From Bacteroidales bacterium (GTDB taxonomy: Bacteria > Bacteroidota > Bacteroidia > Bacteroidales > UBA1715): 64,000 bases of DNA. The DNA lies in contig JAKSUA010000001.1 of NCBI GenBank assembly GCA_024409235.1, forward strand, positions 62,001-126,000, given 5' to 3'. This document shows, piece after piece, positions 19,394 to 30,798 of this stretch (positions within the stretch are counted from its first letter, which is position 1; every line of letters begins with the position of its first letter). The notes beneath the pieces were generated by a model that saw nothing but the letters and a program-made list of their open reading frames with translations, did not search any database and was not told where the DNA came from. The position numbers and the translations under genes were made by a program.

Positions 19394-22300
19394 TTATCGA
19401 ACCAAAGTTACGCTACCGAATTTTGTTTTCTTTCCATTTCCGGCATCAAATCCCTGCCATTTCTGACCATCTAGGAACGTTGCCTCTATTTTCCAGACAT
19501 AAACATCGGACTTCATCATCTTGCCATCGTAACGGCCATCCCATGAACCCTTGAACATGCCGTCTTCAACTTCATCGGAATACCATAGCAGATTACCCCA
19601 TTTGTCGTACACAGAAACCTCGCATGTTGACAAGTTGAATCCTTTTGGCTGGAAGCTTCTTACGCTGTGTGCAGGATTTGTTGGAGAGAACGCATTTGGA
19701 ACATACAACGACGACGAAATATTTACGAAAATACATTCCGTATATGTGTCGCTACAGCCAAAGTCATTCGTTACTGTCAATATTGGACAATTGAATCCGT
19801 ACAAATAGCCACCTTCCTGAAGAGGGAAATTTCTTTGATTATAAGGAACAATCGTATCAATTTGACTGTCAGGTGTTCCCTGATGGCCATAATTCCACGC
19901 CATAGTGTATGTCACAGGTAACGCAAGAGGATCTCCGTTTGCATCAGTTGTCCATAAACTGTCCTGAATAGTGCTGTCAACCAATTCTATCACATTTGAA
20001 GCACCCGGCATTTCCCAAGTGAACTTCGCTGTTGGTGCAGGAGCAACCCTGACAATCAGTGTATCAAAACCTTCGCAACCAGCCCAAGTTTGTTCGTAAA
20101 CCATAATCGTATCAATTCCCGGAGCCATCCAGTCTATGTAGCGTACCGAGGTTGATGTGGCATCTTTTGAATAATTCAAGTTATCGCCTGTTACTGTCCA
20201 ATAATACTGACTTGTACTTTCGTATTGAGTATAATAGCTTTCACCCACAGCACCCATACAAACAGAATCACGTCCAAACAGTTTCGTATTTGCACCTGGA
20301 GCAACAACCAATTCAATTGTATCGCGTACACTTTCACATCCTAACAGTTCCTCTTCGTTTTCAGGATTTATCTGATAAACATTCAAATCATAGATTTCAA
20401 AACGATATTTTCCAGTATCAAGTGTCTGGTTAGGCTGAAATTTATATGATTGTCCATGCCATTCTGCAGGCAATGTGCCATCCAAGCTGTGCCATACGGT
20501 ATTAGGACTACCCAAAGAACGGAGCAAATCAATGTCATCACCGGCACAAATTACAGTAGAAAATACTAGTGGAGTTCTTGCACGTTCTTTCACAGAATAT
20601 TTCATCTGAATCGGATCACTTTTACAAGTTGCAACATCACTTCGATATGAATATGAAGCTGTAATTGTATAATCGCCAGCAGCTGTAATCATATTACTTG
20701 GAGTGATATTATGTTCTTCATTATCCGCATATTTATTTGAGATAGTTCCATTTGAAACAGACCATTCAATGAAAGATCTTTCTGTTGGCGAAGGCACATA
20801 ATTCTGAGCCTGAATTGTTAACACTGAATCATATACACACAAGATTGTATCATTTCCAATAGAGAAAATTGGTTTTGCAATCACATGAAGTGTGTCCGGA
20901 ATTGTATCACTATAACAACCCTTTATCTCACGAACAACATAATAAATCACATCCTTGTTTCCTATTTCACTTGCATCAGGAGTATAAGTATAATCCTTTT
21001 TCAAGAACGTCTGAGCATCTTCGTCGGCATACCATGAATCTGCATTCATATTCGTTGAAAGAGTAGGAATGTCAGTATCACCCTCACACATACTTGCTCC
21101 TACAACCGAAGGACTTACAGGTTTCTGGTTCACAACAAACGACACCAATTTCGCATCACTCTCACATTCTCTCTTTGTTTGAGTCACATAAAATCTTTTT
21201 GTTCCAGGAGTCATTTCATTATCAAGTAACGTATATGAGTTTTCATCAGAAATGAAACTTTCCGAGCTTCTATTTTGTGAGGAATACCAGCGAACATTCT
21301 GATAAACAAGTTCATCCGTCTCCAATGTTGGAGCTTTATCGTATTCACACAAATTACCAGGATTACTTACAACAGGAGGAAGTGGAATCTGCTTAACCTC
21401 GTAAACAACTTTTTTTGTAGGTCCCCAACATCCATCAACACGTTGAGCGACATAATAACTATATTCACCAACGTCAGTTTTCTTCGGAGCATATTTTATT
21501 CCTTGAGCTAGATAAGACGACATTTTTGAATCTGCGAACCAGTTCACTGTTGCTCCTTCTTCCGCATCAGCAGTAAGTTCACTGTCAACACCTGCACAAA
21601 CTTCCACACGTTCCGATTCCGGAGCAAGAGGAATTCTCTTAATTGTATATTCAACCTTAGTACGCGCACTATAACATCCATTTGCATATTTCACTGCCCA
21701 TACTCCATAAGCTTCCTGCGAAGAGCTTTCGGCAGTTGGACGGAACTTCAGTTCATTGCCAACTTCCTCAATAGTAGGAGCACCTTTTTCCCCTGGTTCA
21801 GCCTCGTACCACAACACATCAGGATTAGCGCTTACAGCTGTAAACTCAGGATTTTCCTCACCTTCACACACTGCAGCAGATTTTGGTGTAACAATAGGAG
21901 CCTGAGTTTCTATTATTATTACAGACACACGTTTCTTTGTACTTTCACAACCTTCATTTGTATAAGTAAGACCTTCTACTGGATCACTGTTGTATTCTGT
22001 TACATAATATGAGTAGGTATCAGCTTCTGTTATTCCTGATGGGGTATAGCTTCCATCACTACTTGCCACATAATCAGATGTTTCTGATGAAGCATAATAG
22101 CGGTATTCAGATTTACTTTCATTACGTCCGTCCCATCCGTTAGTTTCAGCTGTCAATGTTGGTACACTTTCGTAAATACATGCAGACTGATCTGTTATAG
22201 AAACAATTGGTATTGGACATCTTTCTATCTTAACCACAGCTGGAGCAGCCTGACTATAACATCCTGCATCTTTATTGAACTGACGTGCATAATATGTTTT

Positions 22301-25300
22301 TTCAACAACACGGTCTGCTTTGTCCTGTGTTTTCCATATTTCGGAATCCCCACGCTTCATATCAACAGAATATTCCTCAGCAAACCAATGAATTTCATCT
22401 CCGCCATTCTTTTCTGCTTTTACCTCAACATCATGATTCCAACTTGATAAACCATGATAACCTGTTGTTACTGGAGCTTCCAGATATACAACATCTATCG
22501 AACGCGTTTCACTGTTTTCGCAGTTCTGATTGTCTATATATTTATACGTAATCGTATAGCTGCTTGTAGTTTTGGTTATATCAGAATTTTCTGTGTTGAA
22601 ATATGCATAACTTTCATAAGAATCAATTGTTCCTGATTTTTCGTTACTTGTACTCCATTCAAAAGTACCTTTGCCGTTACTATTACCATTACCGTCATTT
22701 CCAGGAACAACATTTACGTTGATTTTCACCAATCCGTCGGTAAAACATACGGTTTCTTCTTCTTTCGCAAATGATATCACTGGTTTACTATGAACTGTTG
22801 TAGTAACTACAGCTGCTTCCGACCAGCATTCCTGACTGCTATAAGGATCCTCAGCCCGATAAGAAACATAATATGTAGTAATTCCTGCATCATCAATTTC
22901 ACTTTGTGCATACGTTTTCGATGTTGCACCGGAAATTATCTCTTTGAAGTCACTTTCCTTTGACCATCTCCAACCTGTAATATCATTTTCATCCATTCCG
23001 TCCTGAGGAGAAACAGACATTGATTTTTCATCTGTTCCCGCACATACATCAACATTCTCAACAGTTTTTATTGTCCACGGACATGCAACAATTTCTATTT
23101 CCTGTTCTTTTCTTTCACTCGTACATCCGTTTACTATTTGAGAAACAAAATATGAATATTCACCAACTTTCGACGGATCAACATCATTTTTATCTATTGT
23201 CCATGGATTGACCGCTGCAACAACAGTTTTTGCATTTGCCGAACGATACCAGTTAATTGCAGCTCCACTCTCTATATTTCCAGCTTCCACTTCTACAGCT
23301 ACAGGATTCTGGTTCATGCCAATATATTTTGTTGTAGTTGGAATTTCCGGATATTCAACTTTAATTGCAAGATTACCGGTACTTATACATCCATTTCCAT
23401 CAGTATATGTATATGACAATGTATAATCACCATCTTTTTGTCCGTTAAATGTCGGATCAATCACTCCATCAGAATTCACACCCAAAACAGTATTATCTTC
23501 AGAATCCTTCATAGACCATACACCGCCAGAAGCCTTATTTCCATCTGCTTTTGCAGATGCCATTACACTTCCACCGGCATAACATAAGATATTTTCATCA
23601 TTTAGCTTGTCTACAACAACTTTTGGTAATGGATTTACGGTAACAGTAACTTTTGCTTCCGGACCATAGCATCGTCCTTCGGCTCCATCATCTCCATCCT
23701 GTTGTACCGTAAATGTGTATATTGTTAGACTCATATCTTCTTCTGAAACATAACCACTTATGTTCTTCAAATCCAAAGTCATAGATGTTTCTCCAGATAT
23801 TTCCACACCATCAGCTTTCCAAATATAAGAAGCATCCACAGCACCATTTGCATTAATTTCAGGCAGTTCATCCTGACCAGCACATATACTTAACGACGTT
23901 GGTTTAGGTGCTGGAGTAGGACATTCCACAATATCCCATTCTGAAACTGAACTAGCAGGACAAGAATTCAATGTCTGTGTTACCGTGTACTTATACACAC
24001 CCTCTTTTGTAATATGCGACTTCATATCAACCGGAGAACTTGTACCAATTTCCACATTAGATTCATTTCTCACACTCAATGTAGCACCAAGGTCATTTGC
24101 ATAGGTTACCTCCATTTTTGGAAGATATTCTCCAAGTTTAGAAGCACTCCAAATTTTTGGAGTTCCAATTCCCGTTCCTTTAGGTGAAAGAACATGAGTT
24201 ACAGAAAAATCCTCTGACTTGTCAGCCTCACATGTTGCTGATCCATCTCCTGTTCCCCAAACTTCTTCCGTATGCAATGTCAATGTGGTAGTAGTAACTC
24301 CGGTTTTGCTGTCGTCATATTGAACCTTCCATTTATTTCCTTCAACACCAACACCTTGTAATTCTGATGTAATACTTCCGCCAGTTGCCGGAGCATACGA
24401 CACAGTAATTTCATCTTCTGTACTACATATTTTTTCTGGAACAGTTATTACTGGTACAGGAGCAGCATGAACCTGAACGTTTACAGGCGTAGCAGCACTG
24501 AAGCACTGATCTGTTGCATAATACTCAGAAACATAGAATGTCAACACCTCATCATTTGAGAAATAATCCTTCGACACGCTAAATGTTTCTCCTGTTTCCA
24601 CAACACCATCTACACTTTGAGCGTCTGACAATGAAGCGTACGTTGTTTTAGTTGCCTCAACAACTTTTGCACGATCCGTGAACCAACAGAAATTCTCAGC
24701 TCCATCCTGATTAGACTCAGCCTTCAATACCAAATCATCATCCTGACCAACACAAGCATGATATGTTATTGCACTTGGAGTTTTTGCCTTACAATCTGTT
24801 ATCGTAAGAGTAGCCTCAGCAGGATCCGACTGACAACCATTCAATGTTTGAGTTGCATACGCTGTGTAAATTCCGACATCCATTTTGCCATCACTGTCCG
24901 CATCTTTAAATGTTTCCTGATATTCAGAGCCTTCCTTCACAACAGGTGTTGTTACATCCTGACTACTATACCATTTAATCTGACTTCCTGTTGCAGTCAA
25001 AGCAGGAACCTTTGTCTGATCAGTTACATCAATGTTTGATGCTGCTGCAGGTGTTGTTTGCGGAGCATCTGTGTGATTTACTGTTATATCATAGCTTACG
25101 TCCTCAGCCGAACAGCCTTTTGTGTCAGTATAGCTGAATGTCACAGTATTCTTTCCTTTTATCTGTGTACTTGGAATAAATTTACCATTACTTACGCCAG
25201 TACCCTTAAATGTTCCTTCCGAAACCAAAACCCCATTAACCTCAGCTTTTAAAGTTACCGCATTATCATAATCACAAATTTCAGACGGATTCATTGTAAT

Positions 25301-28300
25301 ATCGGAAACAGGACGTGCATTTACGGTAACCTTTGTTTCTGCCGTTCCGGAACATCCATTTGCATCCGAATAAGATAATGACACAACATGTTCTCCAGCT
25401 GTTTGTCCTACCGAAGTGAAACTTCCCGAAGTAGCATCCACGTCATTCAGCGTTGCACTTTCATAATTGAAAACCTGTGTTTTACCGCCAGTTGTATTGT
25501 AAGTGCCCGACATTTTCACTGTTACCACACCAGAATTTGCACCTGATTCACATATTTGTGTAACACTCGGTGTTATTGAAATAACAGGATTAGCAAATAC
25601 CTCAACAGAACCTGTTGCAGCTGCTTTCATGTCACAACCATCCTCACTTCTAAACTTATAAGTGTATTCATGTGTTCCCTTTCCTGCAGTTTTCGGCACA
25701 AATTCAGCAGTTTTTTCATCATTTTTCACAACATCGCCAGTCCATGTACCTTCACCTTTGATTCCCGCAGGAGTCAATGTTGCAGTTATAGTTTGAGATT
25801 CATCGTCCGACTCACATTTTGAGACAAGAGATGACAATACTGCAGAAGGAACCTCATGTACTTTAACAACGCCATCACCTTCACCATCACATCCATTGTC
25901 ATCAACGACAGAAACCTTTACCGCATATTCTCCAGCAGGCGCACCGCTGAAAGAAACACTCTTTCCACTCTTTAACGGCATATATGTTGAAGCATCACCC
26001 GACCATGACACATTTTCATAGTTTCCAGACACACTTAATCCTACTTCTGTTCCGAAACATATTTCACCATCATCTTTGTTCAAACCACTATTTTCTTCGT
26101 AAATAACAACCGGTGTAAGTTTATCATTAACTGTAACGCTTATTGAAGCGCGGTCGCTTTCACATCCATTAACAGTTTGAGATACATAATACATTAATGG
26201 AGAACTTGTTGCAGTTGCAGTACTTGGCGATGGTGCCGACGCACTTGCTGTACCACCGGTTTGATTTGTACCATACCAATTTAGAGTTCCCGTTTTCTTT
26301 ATTACATTACTTTCTAACGAAACAGAAGGTTTTCCCACACAATTCGAATACGCAGTAGTTGTCGGCATTTCCGGTATTGCATTTACTGTAACATCAGCGG
26401 ATGCCACAGCCGCCTTACAACCATGACTACTTGTGTAACCGTATGTTATTTTTTCTTTAGCTGTCGCCCCACTCGATACGAATACCGCTTTTTCTCCAGA
26501 AGCAGTCGTATTCGCACTCCATTCTCCTATTCCTTTACCGTCGTCTCCAGAAACCTTAACAGTATATTCAGCAGATTCTCCATCACATATTGTTGTCGAT
26601 GAAGGAGAAATCACTGATGTTGGAGTTGGATACACAGTTATAGTTGCTTCATTTTCTCCGTCACATTCAGAATTTTTCACATACACATGTACTGTATATT
26701 CTTTTTTTGCTGAAACAGTAGAAGGAGCTATGAATGTCGGCGTTTTTGTATTTTTATTGTCAAACAAATCCGACGCAGATTCAGACCATGTTACGTCATA
26801 TTTTGCTGCATCGGCAACAGTAACTTCTGTTTTGCCATCAGCACAAAGTCCATCTTCTGCTATTAAAATCTCAGGTTTCAATTTTGCATTTACCGTGACT
26901 TCAATTTCAGTTGCCTTACTTTCGCAACCTTCATAAGATTGCGTTACCTTATAATTATATGTTTTCGCACTCTTAATACTTATCGAAGGAGCCTTAGCAA
27001 GTTTTGTACTGCCTTCATACCAAGTTAATGTACATCCTGCATCATCTACAGCCTCAAGTGTTACATCCGAGGCACTGGCATTCATACAGTATGATTTCTT
27101 ATTACTTTCAGCAGGATTGCCTGGAACAGGATTAAATGTTACAGTTTTTGAGACAGGTTCAGCCGTACAGCCTGCAGCACTTTCATAATTCACCGTTACA
27201 ACAACATTTTCCTTATCAGGCCATGAAGCGGTTTTCGTTACCGTGGCTGTAGCACCTGTACCGTTAGCTCCCGTCCAAGTAAATGTTCCACCGGAAGTTG
27301 TTGACGTAGCTTTCAATTTTATAGATTCACCACTACAAACAGCATCACTGCCATCTACTTCAAGAGTAATAACAGGCTTTTCGGCAATTTCCACAGCCTG
27401 ACTTACAGCAGAACCTTTACAAGTTAGCGTTGCAGAAACCTTATTAGTAGCTGCCAATGTATATTCACCTGTTTTCTTTGCAGTTATTTCGTCAGAGGTT
27501 CCCGTTCCGGCTCCGCCCCATGCCAAAGAAGCACCGGTAACATCAGCAGCCCCTTTCAAGCTGACAGTTTCCGGAGAACAAACAACTCCATCTTCTGGAT
27601 CAGCAGTTATTTGTGCAACTGGAACAGCTCCTATCACAACCGATGTATTTCCTGTATAATTAGCTGCAGTTGCCGTACAATTTGCATCACTTAACGACGC
27701 GATTGCATATACATACTCCGTTGATGCAGCACCATTTCCAACAACTTTCGTTGGTGTTATTGCAGCAGTCGTTTTAGTTGACTTTTTGCTTGTCGACTCC
27801 GTACCGTTTTCACTATAAGTAAATATAAACGGCTGAACACCAGTAAATTCAACACTCAAATCTTTTATAGTTCCACCATCGCAATATTCTCCGCCACCAG
27901 TTATTTTTGCTGTTGGATATTCTAGATTTGTTACCTCGACTGTCGCACTTGTTTGGCACGAAGTCATTGTTGGGTAAGCAGGATCTATCACAAGAACTTT
28001 ATACGTTCCAGCAGATTCAACATTCTTCAACGGCAAAGTAGCAGCCTTTTCCGGACCTGCCACAATATCACCTTTCTCGTCATACCATGTATAACTAAAC
28101 GTTGAAGCATCTGCCTGTTCTGTTACAGTAAACGAAACCTTTTCACCAGGACATAATGCTGTTTTTCCACTTGGTGTAATTGTTACCTTTTTAGGTTCCG
28201 TACACGAAGGGCAATCAATTATAGCTTCTACAGATGGAGAAATAGAATAATTCTTACAATAATCTGTTTGTGAGAATACTGCAGTATTTTTTAATGTATT

Positions 28301-30259
28301 TTCTGTTGCTGCAATAACACGGAAATACATTGATTCACCATTCTTTAATCCTGCAAAAATGGAAGACTCCTTAGGATTTTGTATTGTATAAGTACTCGCT
28401 TTCGACGGAGAACCAATCTGTGTCCAACTACTTTCATCATCCGGAGTTTTTGAATATTGGAACAAATACTGCAATGACGAACCATAAAAACTTGACAACA
28501 GAGCACTAGCTTTAGAACCTAATTCAAATGGATCAGAACAAACTTTTGTTGCACGTTCCAGATTATCCACATCAGAAAACAAATCTAAGGCTGGAGACGA
28601 ACATGACATTATTTTTATGTCGTCGATACAAAGGTCACATCCATTTCGCCAGAAACTATCTCCGCTACTTCCATCAGAATCACTAAAAATTTCAAAAATG
28701 ATATCTGATTCTGTCAAAATTAAGTCGTCAATGACAATACGTTGCCAACCTGCACCTTTACCTGGTGAAACTTTTTCTGCCTTTCCCAAAATGTTTCCAC
28801 TTTTGCTTTTTATATACAAAGAAAGAATAGGAGATGTACCATCAGACATGTTGCCTACATAACACTCAAATGTTAATTTCTTACCTGTACACAAACCAGA
28901 GATTTGATGTTCAAAAATATTACCTCTAAATTCAAAAGCAACATTCATGAACAAACAGGCACTATTCTCAATACCATTTATCATACTTGAATGATCTTGC
29001 GTAATAGCACCGTTACCAGTCATCCAAGTTGCCCAATAATCGGTTTTGTAACCCATACTTGTCGGCACAACTACGCCATAATAACCATCATTGATTTGTC
29101 CCGTTGGGTCAAATGATCCAGCACCTGCAGGCATTGAGAATGGACAATCAATTCTATGCATAATATAATTTGATGGTGTTATTTTCTTTGTTCCATCACT
29201 TGCTACATATTCATGATCATCAGAAAAATAGCCAAAATCTTCATAATAAATAGTTTCACGAGAAGAATAAACAACCTTTCCATCAACTTCTGTTTCACAA
29301 CACATAATCGTTGATATCTTCAATGGTTCTGTCATCGAGCCATTTACAGATGCACGATAATATACCTCATTGACTGTGATCTCATCGTACAAACTTGGTT
29401 TTGATGACACGCTAGTCCAGCCTGAAGAACCATTAAGAGAACGCTCCCAGCTAATTTTTGCATCTTTTCCGTAATCTCTATCCAATGTCAACAAAGTTTG
29501 CTCCCCCCTGCACATTTCCGATCCTTGACCAGAAATCACCTTAGGATCAACGGTTCCGTATATTTTTATATCCGATATTCCTATTAAGCACTCCTTAGCA
29601 TAATTACTTCCTGTTTTTATTGTAAGAGAAACTGACGTTTCTGTTGCTTTTAATGTCCCACTATACTCATATGTTATTGGAGTTCCAATATTTGTAGGAT
29701 TGTACGCATCAGTATTTTTCGAATCACCATTTACATCAAATATCAAAGAAGCAAGAGCATCCCACGGTTTTAATCCTGGATATGAAACTTCTACCCAACC
29801 TTCATGCTGTATACTATCCACTACCATCGGTTCATGTAGCACATAATAAGTAACTTCAACCTTATAGCTTGTTCCAGGTTTTAGACCTTTGGCAGTGTAA
29901 TTATAAAATTCCTTTTGAGACCCTAAAAGAAAGGCTGAAGCAACATACATTGCATCGTTAATATTTGGATACAAACTGGTTGAATCCTTTTTGTTAGTTC
30001 CTAATTTAAAAGGATTATCAACTACAACCCAAGCTTCTTTACCAGATTGAAAATCAGTTGCATCTTTCATATAACCTATAGTAGAAGACATTTGATTCCC
30101 CGCAGGTCCAACCTGTTGAACTTTTGAGAAATCCCATCCCCATTCGTCATACCCTTCTTTTTGATCAAACGTTGTTCCACCAACAATCGAATTCTGTCCG
30201 AAGGAAATTATTGCAAGAAGAAGTAGATTTAAGACTATACAGATACGTTTCATACGCAT
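19394..30259 (-). CDS. Giant secreted Ig-repeat protein, T9SS type B (paralogue)
   Basis: A 3621 aa protein, the largest here. Signal peptide in the first 22 residues; an ATG at 30253 is an equally good start. The architecture copies its neighbour: a jelly-roll-like domain (about 25-235), a second one (about 338-550, ending DDIKIMSC), a CPTCTEPKKV junction near 683, then a long array of CHU-type Ig modules (motifs YYVSQTVNGCES, SYYVAQRVDGC), a PKD-like segment and the type B T9SS domain. It has more Ig modules than the 3123-aa protein, which accounts for the extra length. The last 203 or so codons are identical in DNA to those of the neighbour. The two probably arose by tandem duplication and act at the cell surface; ligand unknown. 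Confidence 0.93.
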   Translation of the reverse strand: MRMKRICIVLNLLLLAIISFGQNSIVGGTTFDQKEGYDEWGWDFSKVQQVGPAGNQMSSTIGYMKDATDFQSGKEAWVVVDNPFKLGTNKKDSTSLYPNINDAMYVASAFLLGSQKEFYNYTAKGLKPGTSYKVEVTYYVLHEPMVVDSIQHEGWVEVSYPGLKPWDALASLIFDVNGDSKNTDAYNPTNIGTPITYEYSGTLKATETSVSLTIKTGSNYAKECLIGISDIKIYGTVDPKVISGQGSEMCRGEQTLLTLDRDYGKDAKISWERSLNGSSGWTSVSSKPSLYDEITVNEVYYRASVNGSMTEPLKISTIMCCETEVDGKVVYSSRETIYYEDFGYFSDDHEYVASDGTKKITPSNYIMHRIDCPFSMPAGAGSFDPTGQINDGYYGVVVPTSMGYKTDYWATWMTGNGAITQDHSSMINGIENSACLFMNVAFEFRGNIFEHQISGLCTGKKLTFECYVGNMSDGTSPILSLYIKSKSGNILGKAEKVSPGKGAGWQRIVIDDLILTESDIIFEIFSDSDGSSGDSFWRNGCDLCIDDIKIMSCSSPALDLFSDVDNLERATKVCSDPFELGSKASALLSSFYGSSLQYLFQYSKTPDDESSWTQIGSPSKASTYTIQNPKESSIFAGLKNGESMYFRVIAATENTLKNTAVFSQTDYCKNYSISPSVEAIIDCPSCTEPKKVTITPSGKTALCPGEKVSFTVTEQADASTFSYTWYDEKGDIVAGPEKAATLPLKNVESAGTYKVLVIDPAYPTMTSCQTSATVEVTNLEYPTAKITGGGEYCDGGTIKDLSVEFTGVQPFIFTYSENGTESTSKKSTKTTAAITPTKVVGNGAASTEYVYAIASLSDANCTATAANYTGNTSVVIGAVPVAQITADPEDGVVCSPETVSLKGAADVTGASLAWGGAGTGTSDEITAKKTGEYTLAATNKVSATLTCKGSAVSQAVEIAEKPVITLEVDGSDAVCSGESIKLKATSTTSGGTFTWTGANGTGATATVTKTASWPDKENVVVTVNYESAAGCTAEPVSKTVTFNPVPGNPAESNKKSYCMNASASDVTLEAVDDAGCTLTWYEGSTKLAKAPSISIKSAKTYNYKVTQSYEGCESKATEIEVTVNAKLKPEILIAEDGLCADGKTEVTVADAAKYDVTWSESASDLFDNKNTKTPTFIAPSTVSAKKEYTVHVYVKNSECDGENEATITVYPTPTSVISPSSTTICDGESAEYTVKVSGDDGKGIGEWSANTTASGEKAVFVSSGATAKEKITYGYTSSHGCKAAVASADVTVNAIPEMPTTTAYSNCVGKPSVSLESNVIKKTGTLNWYGTNQTGGTASASAPSPSTATATSSPLMYYVSQTVNGCESDRASISVTVNDKLTPVVIYEENSGLNKDDGEICFGTEVGLSVSGNYENVSWSGDASTYMPLKSGKSVSFSGAPAGEYAVKVSVVDDNGCDGEGDGVVKVHEVPSAVLSSLVSKCESDDESQTITATLTPAGIKGEGTWTGDVVKNDEKTAEFVPKTAGKGTHEYTYKFRSEDGCDMKAAATGSVEVFANPVISITPSVTQICESGANSGVVTVKMSGTYNTTGGKTQVFNYESATLNDVDATSGSFTSVGQTAGEHVVSLSYSDANGCSGTAETKVTVNARPVSDITMNPSEICDYDNAVTLKAEVNGVLVSEGTFKGTGVSNGKFIPSTQIKGKNTVTFSYTDTKGCSAEDVSYDITVNHTDAPQTTPAAASNIDVTDQTKVPALTATGSQIKWYSSQDVTTPVVKEGSEYQETFKDADSDGKMDVGIYTAYATQTLNGCQSDPAEATLTITDCKAKTPSAITYHACVGQDDDLVLKAESNQDGAENFCWFTDRAKVVEATKTTYASLSDAQSVDGVVETGETFSVSKDYFSNDEVLTFYVSEYYATDQCFSAATPVNVQVHAAPVPVITVPEKICSTEDEITVSYAPATGGSITSELQGVGVEGNKWKVQYDDSKTGVTTTTLTLHTEEVWGTGDGSATCEADKSEDFSVTHVLSPKGTGIGTPKIWSASKLGEYLPKMEVTYANDLGATLSVRNESNVEIGTSSPVDMKSHITKEGVYKYTVTQTLNSCPASSVSEWDIVECPTPAPKPTSLSICAGQDELPEINANGAVDASYIWKADGVEISGETSMTLDLKNISGYVSEEDMSLTIYTFTVQQDGDDGAEGRCYGPEAKVTVTVNPLPKVVVDKLNDENILCYAGGSVMASAKADGNKASGGVWSMKDSEDNTVLGVNSDGVIDPTFNGQKDGDYTLSYTYTDGNGCISTGNLAIKVEYPEIPTTTKYIGMNQNPVAVEVEAGNIESGAAINWYRSANAKTVVAAVNPWTIDKNDVDPSKVGEYSYFVSQIVNGCTSERKEQEIEIVACPWTIKTVENVDVCAGTDEKSMSVSPQDGMDENDITGWRWSKESDFKEIISGATSKTYAQSEIDDAGITTYYVSYRAEDPYSSQECWSEAAVVTTTVHSKPVISFAKEEETVCFTDGLVKINVNVVPGNDGNGNSNGKGTFEWSTSNEKSGTIDSYESYAYFNTENSDITKTTSSYTITYKYIDNQNCENSETRSIDVVYLEAPVTTGYHGLSSWNHDVEVKAEKNGGDEIHWFAEEYSVDMKRGDSEIWKTQDKADRVVEKTYYARQFNKDAGCYSQAAPAVVKIERCPIPIVSITDQSACIYESVPTLTAETNGWDGRNESKSEYRYYASSETSDYVASSDGSYTPSGITEADTYSYYVTEYNSDPVEGLTYTNEGCESTKKRVSVIIIETQAPIVTPKSAAVCEGEENPEFTAVSANPDVLWYEAEPGEKGAPTIEEVGNELKFRPTAESSSQEAYGVWAVKYANGCYSARTKVEYTIKRIPLAPESERVEVCAGVDSELTADAEEGATVNWFADSKMSSYLAQGIKYAPKKTDVGEYSYYVAQRVDGCWGPTKKVVYEVKQIPLPPVVSNPGNLCEYDKAPTLETDELVYQNVRWYSSQNRSSESFISDENSYTLLDNEMTPGTKRFYVTQTKRECESDAKLVSFVVNQKPVSPSVVGASMCEGDTDIPTLSTNMNADSWYADEDAQTFLKKDYTYTPDASEIGNKDVIYYVVREIKGCYSDTIPDTLHVIAKPIFSIGNDTILCVYDSVLTIQAQNYVPSPTERSFIEWSVSNGTISNKYADNEEHNITPSNMITAAGDYTITASYSYRSDVATCKSDPIQMKYSVKERARTPLVFSTVICAGDDIDLLRSLGSPNTVWHSLDGTLPAEWHGQSYKFQPNQTLDTGKYRFEIYDLNVYQINPENEEELLGCESVRDTIELVVAPGANTKLFGRDSVCMGAVGESYYTQYESTSQYYWTVTGDNLNYSKDATSTSVRYIDWMAPGIDTIMVYEQTWAGCEGFDTLIVRVAPAPTAKFTWEMPGASNVIELVDSTIQDSLWTTDANGDPLALPVTYTMAWNYGHQGTPDSQIDTIVPYNQRNFPLQEGGYLYGFNCPILTVTNDFGCSDTYTECIFVNISSSLYVPNAFSPTNPAHSVRSFQPKGFNLSTCEVSVYDKWGNLLWYSDEVEDGMFKGSWDGRYDGKMMKSDVYVWKIEATFLDGQKWQGFDAGNGKKTKFGSVTLVR
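19395..20005. repeat. 611 bp identical tract, copy 2 (with 9894-10504)
   Basis: Identical to 9894-10504, offset 9501 bp. After 20005 a second highly similar patch runs to about 20280 with scattered mostly silent changes, then similarity falls further. Confidence 0.95.
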
Positions 30260-30384
30260 AAATTTTTCTTTTTGTTATTCTCTAAAACTTTTTTCTTTTA
30301 AGATAAAAATATCCTAAAGTGTAAAAATAACACATTAAATTTTAAATACTAGATTTTAGACTAAAAAAATGGGGAATTACCTTA

Positions 30385-30430
30385 AATTATTTCCAGTCTT
30401 TTCTCTTGAGAGAAAATTCAACAAAATTTT
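30385..30430. repeat. Dispersed intergenic repeat, copy 2
   Basis: Carries TTTCCAGTCTTTTCTCTTGA followed by GAGAAAATTCAAC, resembling the repeats at 2229-2282 and 47867-47915 but with a shortened right arm. It lies in the 216 bp spacer between sufT and the giant gene. No clear -7 box for the giant gene was found in this spacer. Confidence 0.5.
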
Positions 30431-30475
30431 AAGAAATACAAAGTGATAAAAATTTAAACAAAAGATTCTTCCGAA

Positions 30476-30796
30476 TTACAGCAAACCAAGTTTTAATTTT
30501 GCTTCTTCAGTCATCATTTCTTGATTCCATTCCGGTTCAAGCACAATGTTTACAGCAACGTCCTCAATGCCATTTATCAGTTTCAGTTTTGTTTGTATCT
30601 CATACACTAAAGGCTCTGCCATAGGACAATTTGGAGAAGTTAAAGTCATATCAATCTCTACAATCGGCAATTTATAATCAATCTTATAAATCAAACCTAA
30701 TTCGTAGATGTCAACAGGAATTTCCGGATCATAAACCGTTTTTAAAGTCATTACAACTTCATCCTGGATTCTTTTCAATTCTTTATCTTCAGCCAT
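30476..30796 (-). CDS. sufT: SufT-like iron-sulfur assembly factor (MIP18/DUF59)
   Basis: A 106 aa cytoplasmic protein of the MIP18/DUF59 family, which helps mature iron-sulfur proteins. Signatures: DPEIPVDIYELGLIY (23-37) and TSPNCPMAEPL with the conserved Cys57. The single-domain form without fusions is usual in Bacteroidetes suf loci. The start codon follows the sufE stop by 2 nt, so the two are cotranscribed, which supports the SUF role. Which client proteins it serves cannot be told. Confidence 0.9.
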   Translation of the reverse strand: MAEDKELKRIQDEVVMTLKTVYDPEIPVDIYELGLIYKIDYKLPIVEIDMTLTSPNCPMAEPLVYEIQTKLKLINGIEDVAVNIVLEPEWNQEMMTEEAKLKLGLL

Positions 30797-30798
30797 AA

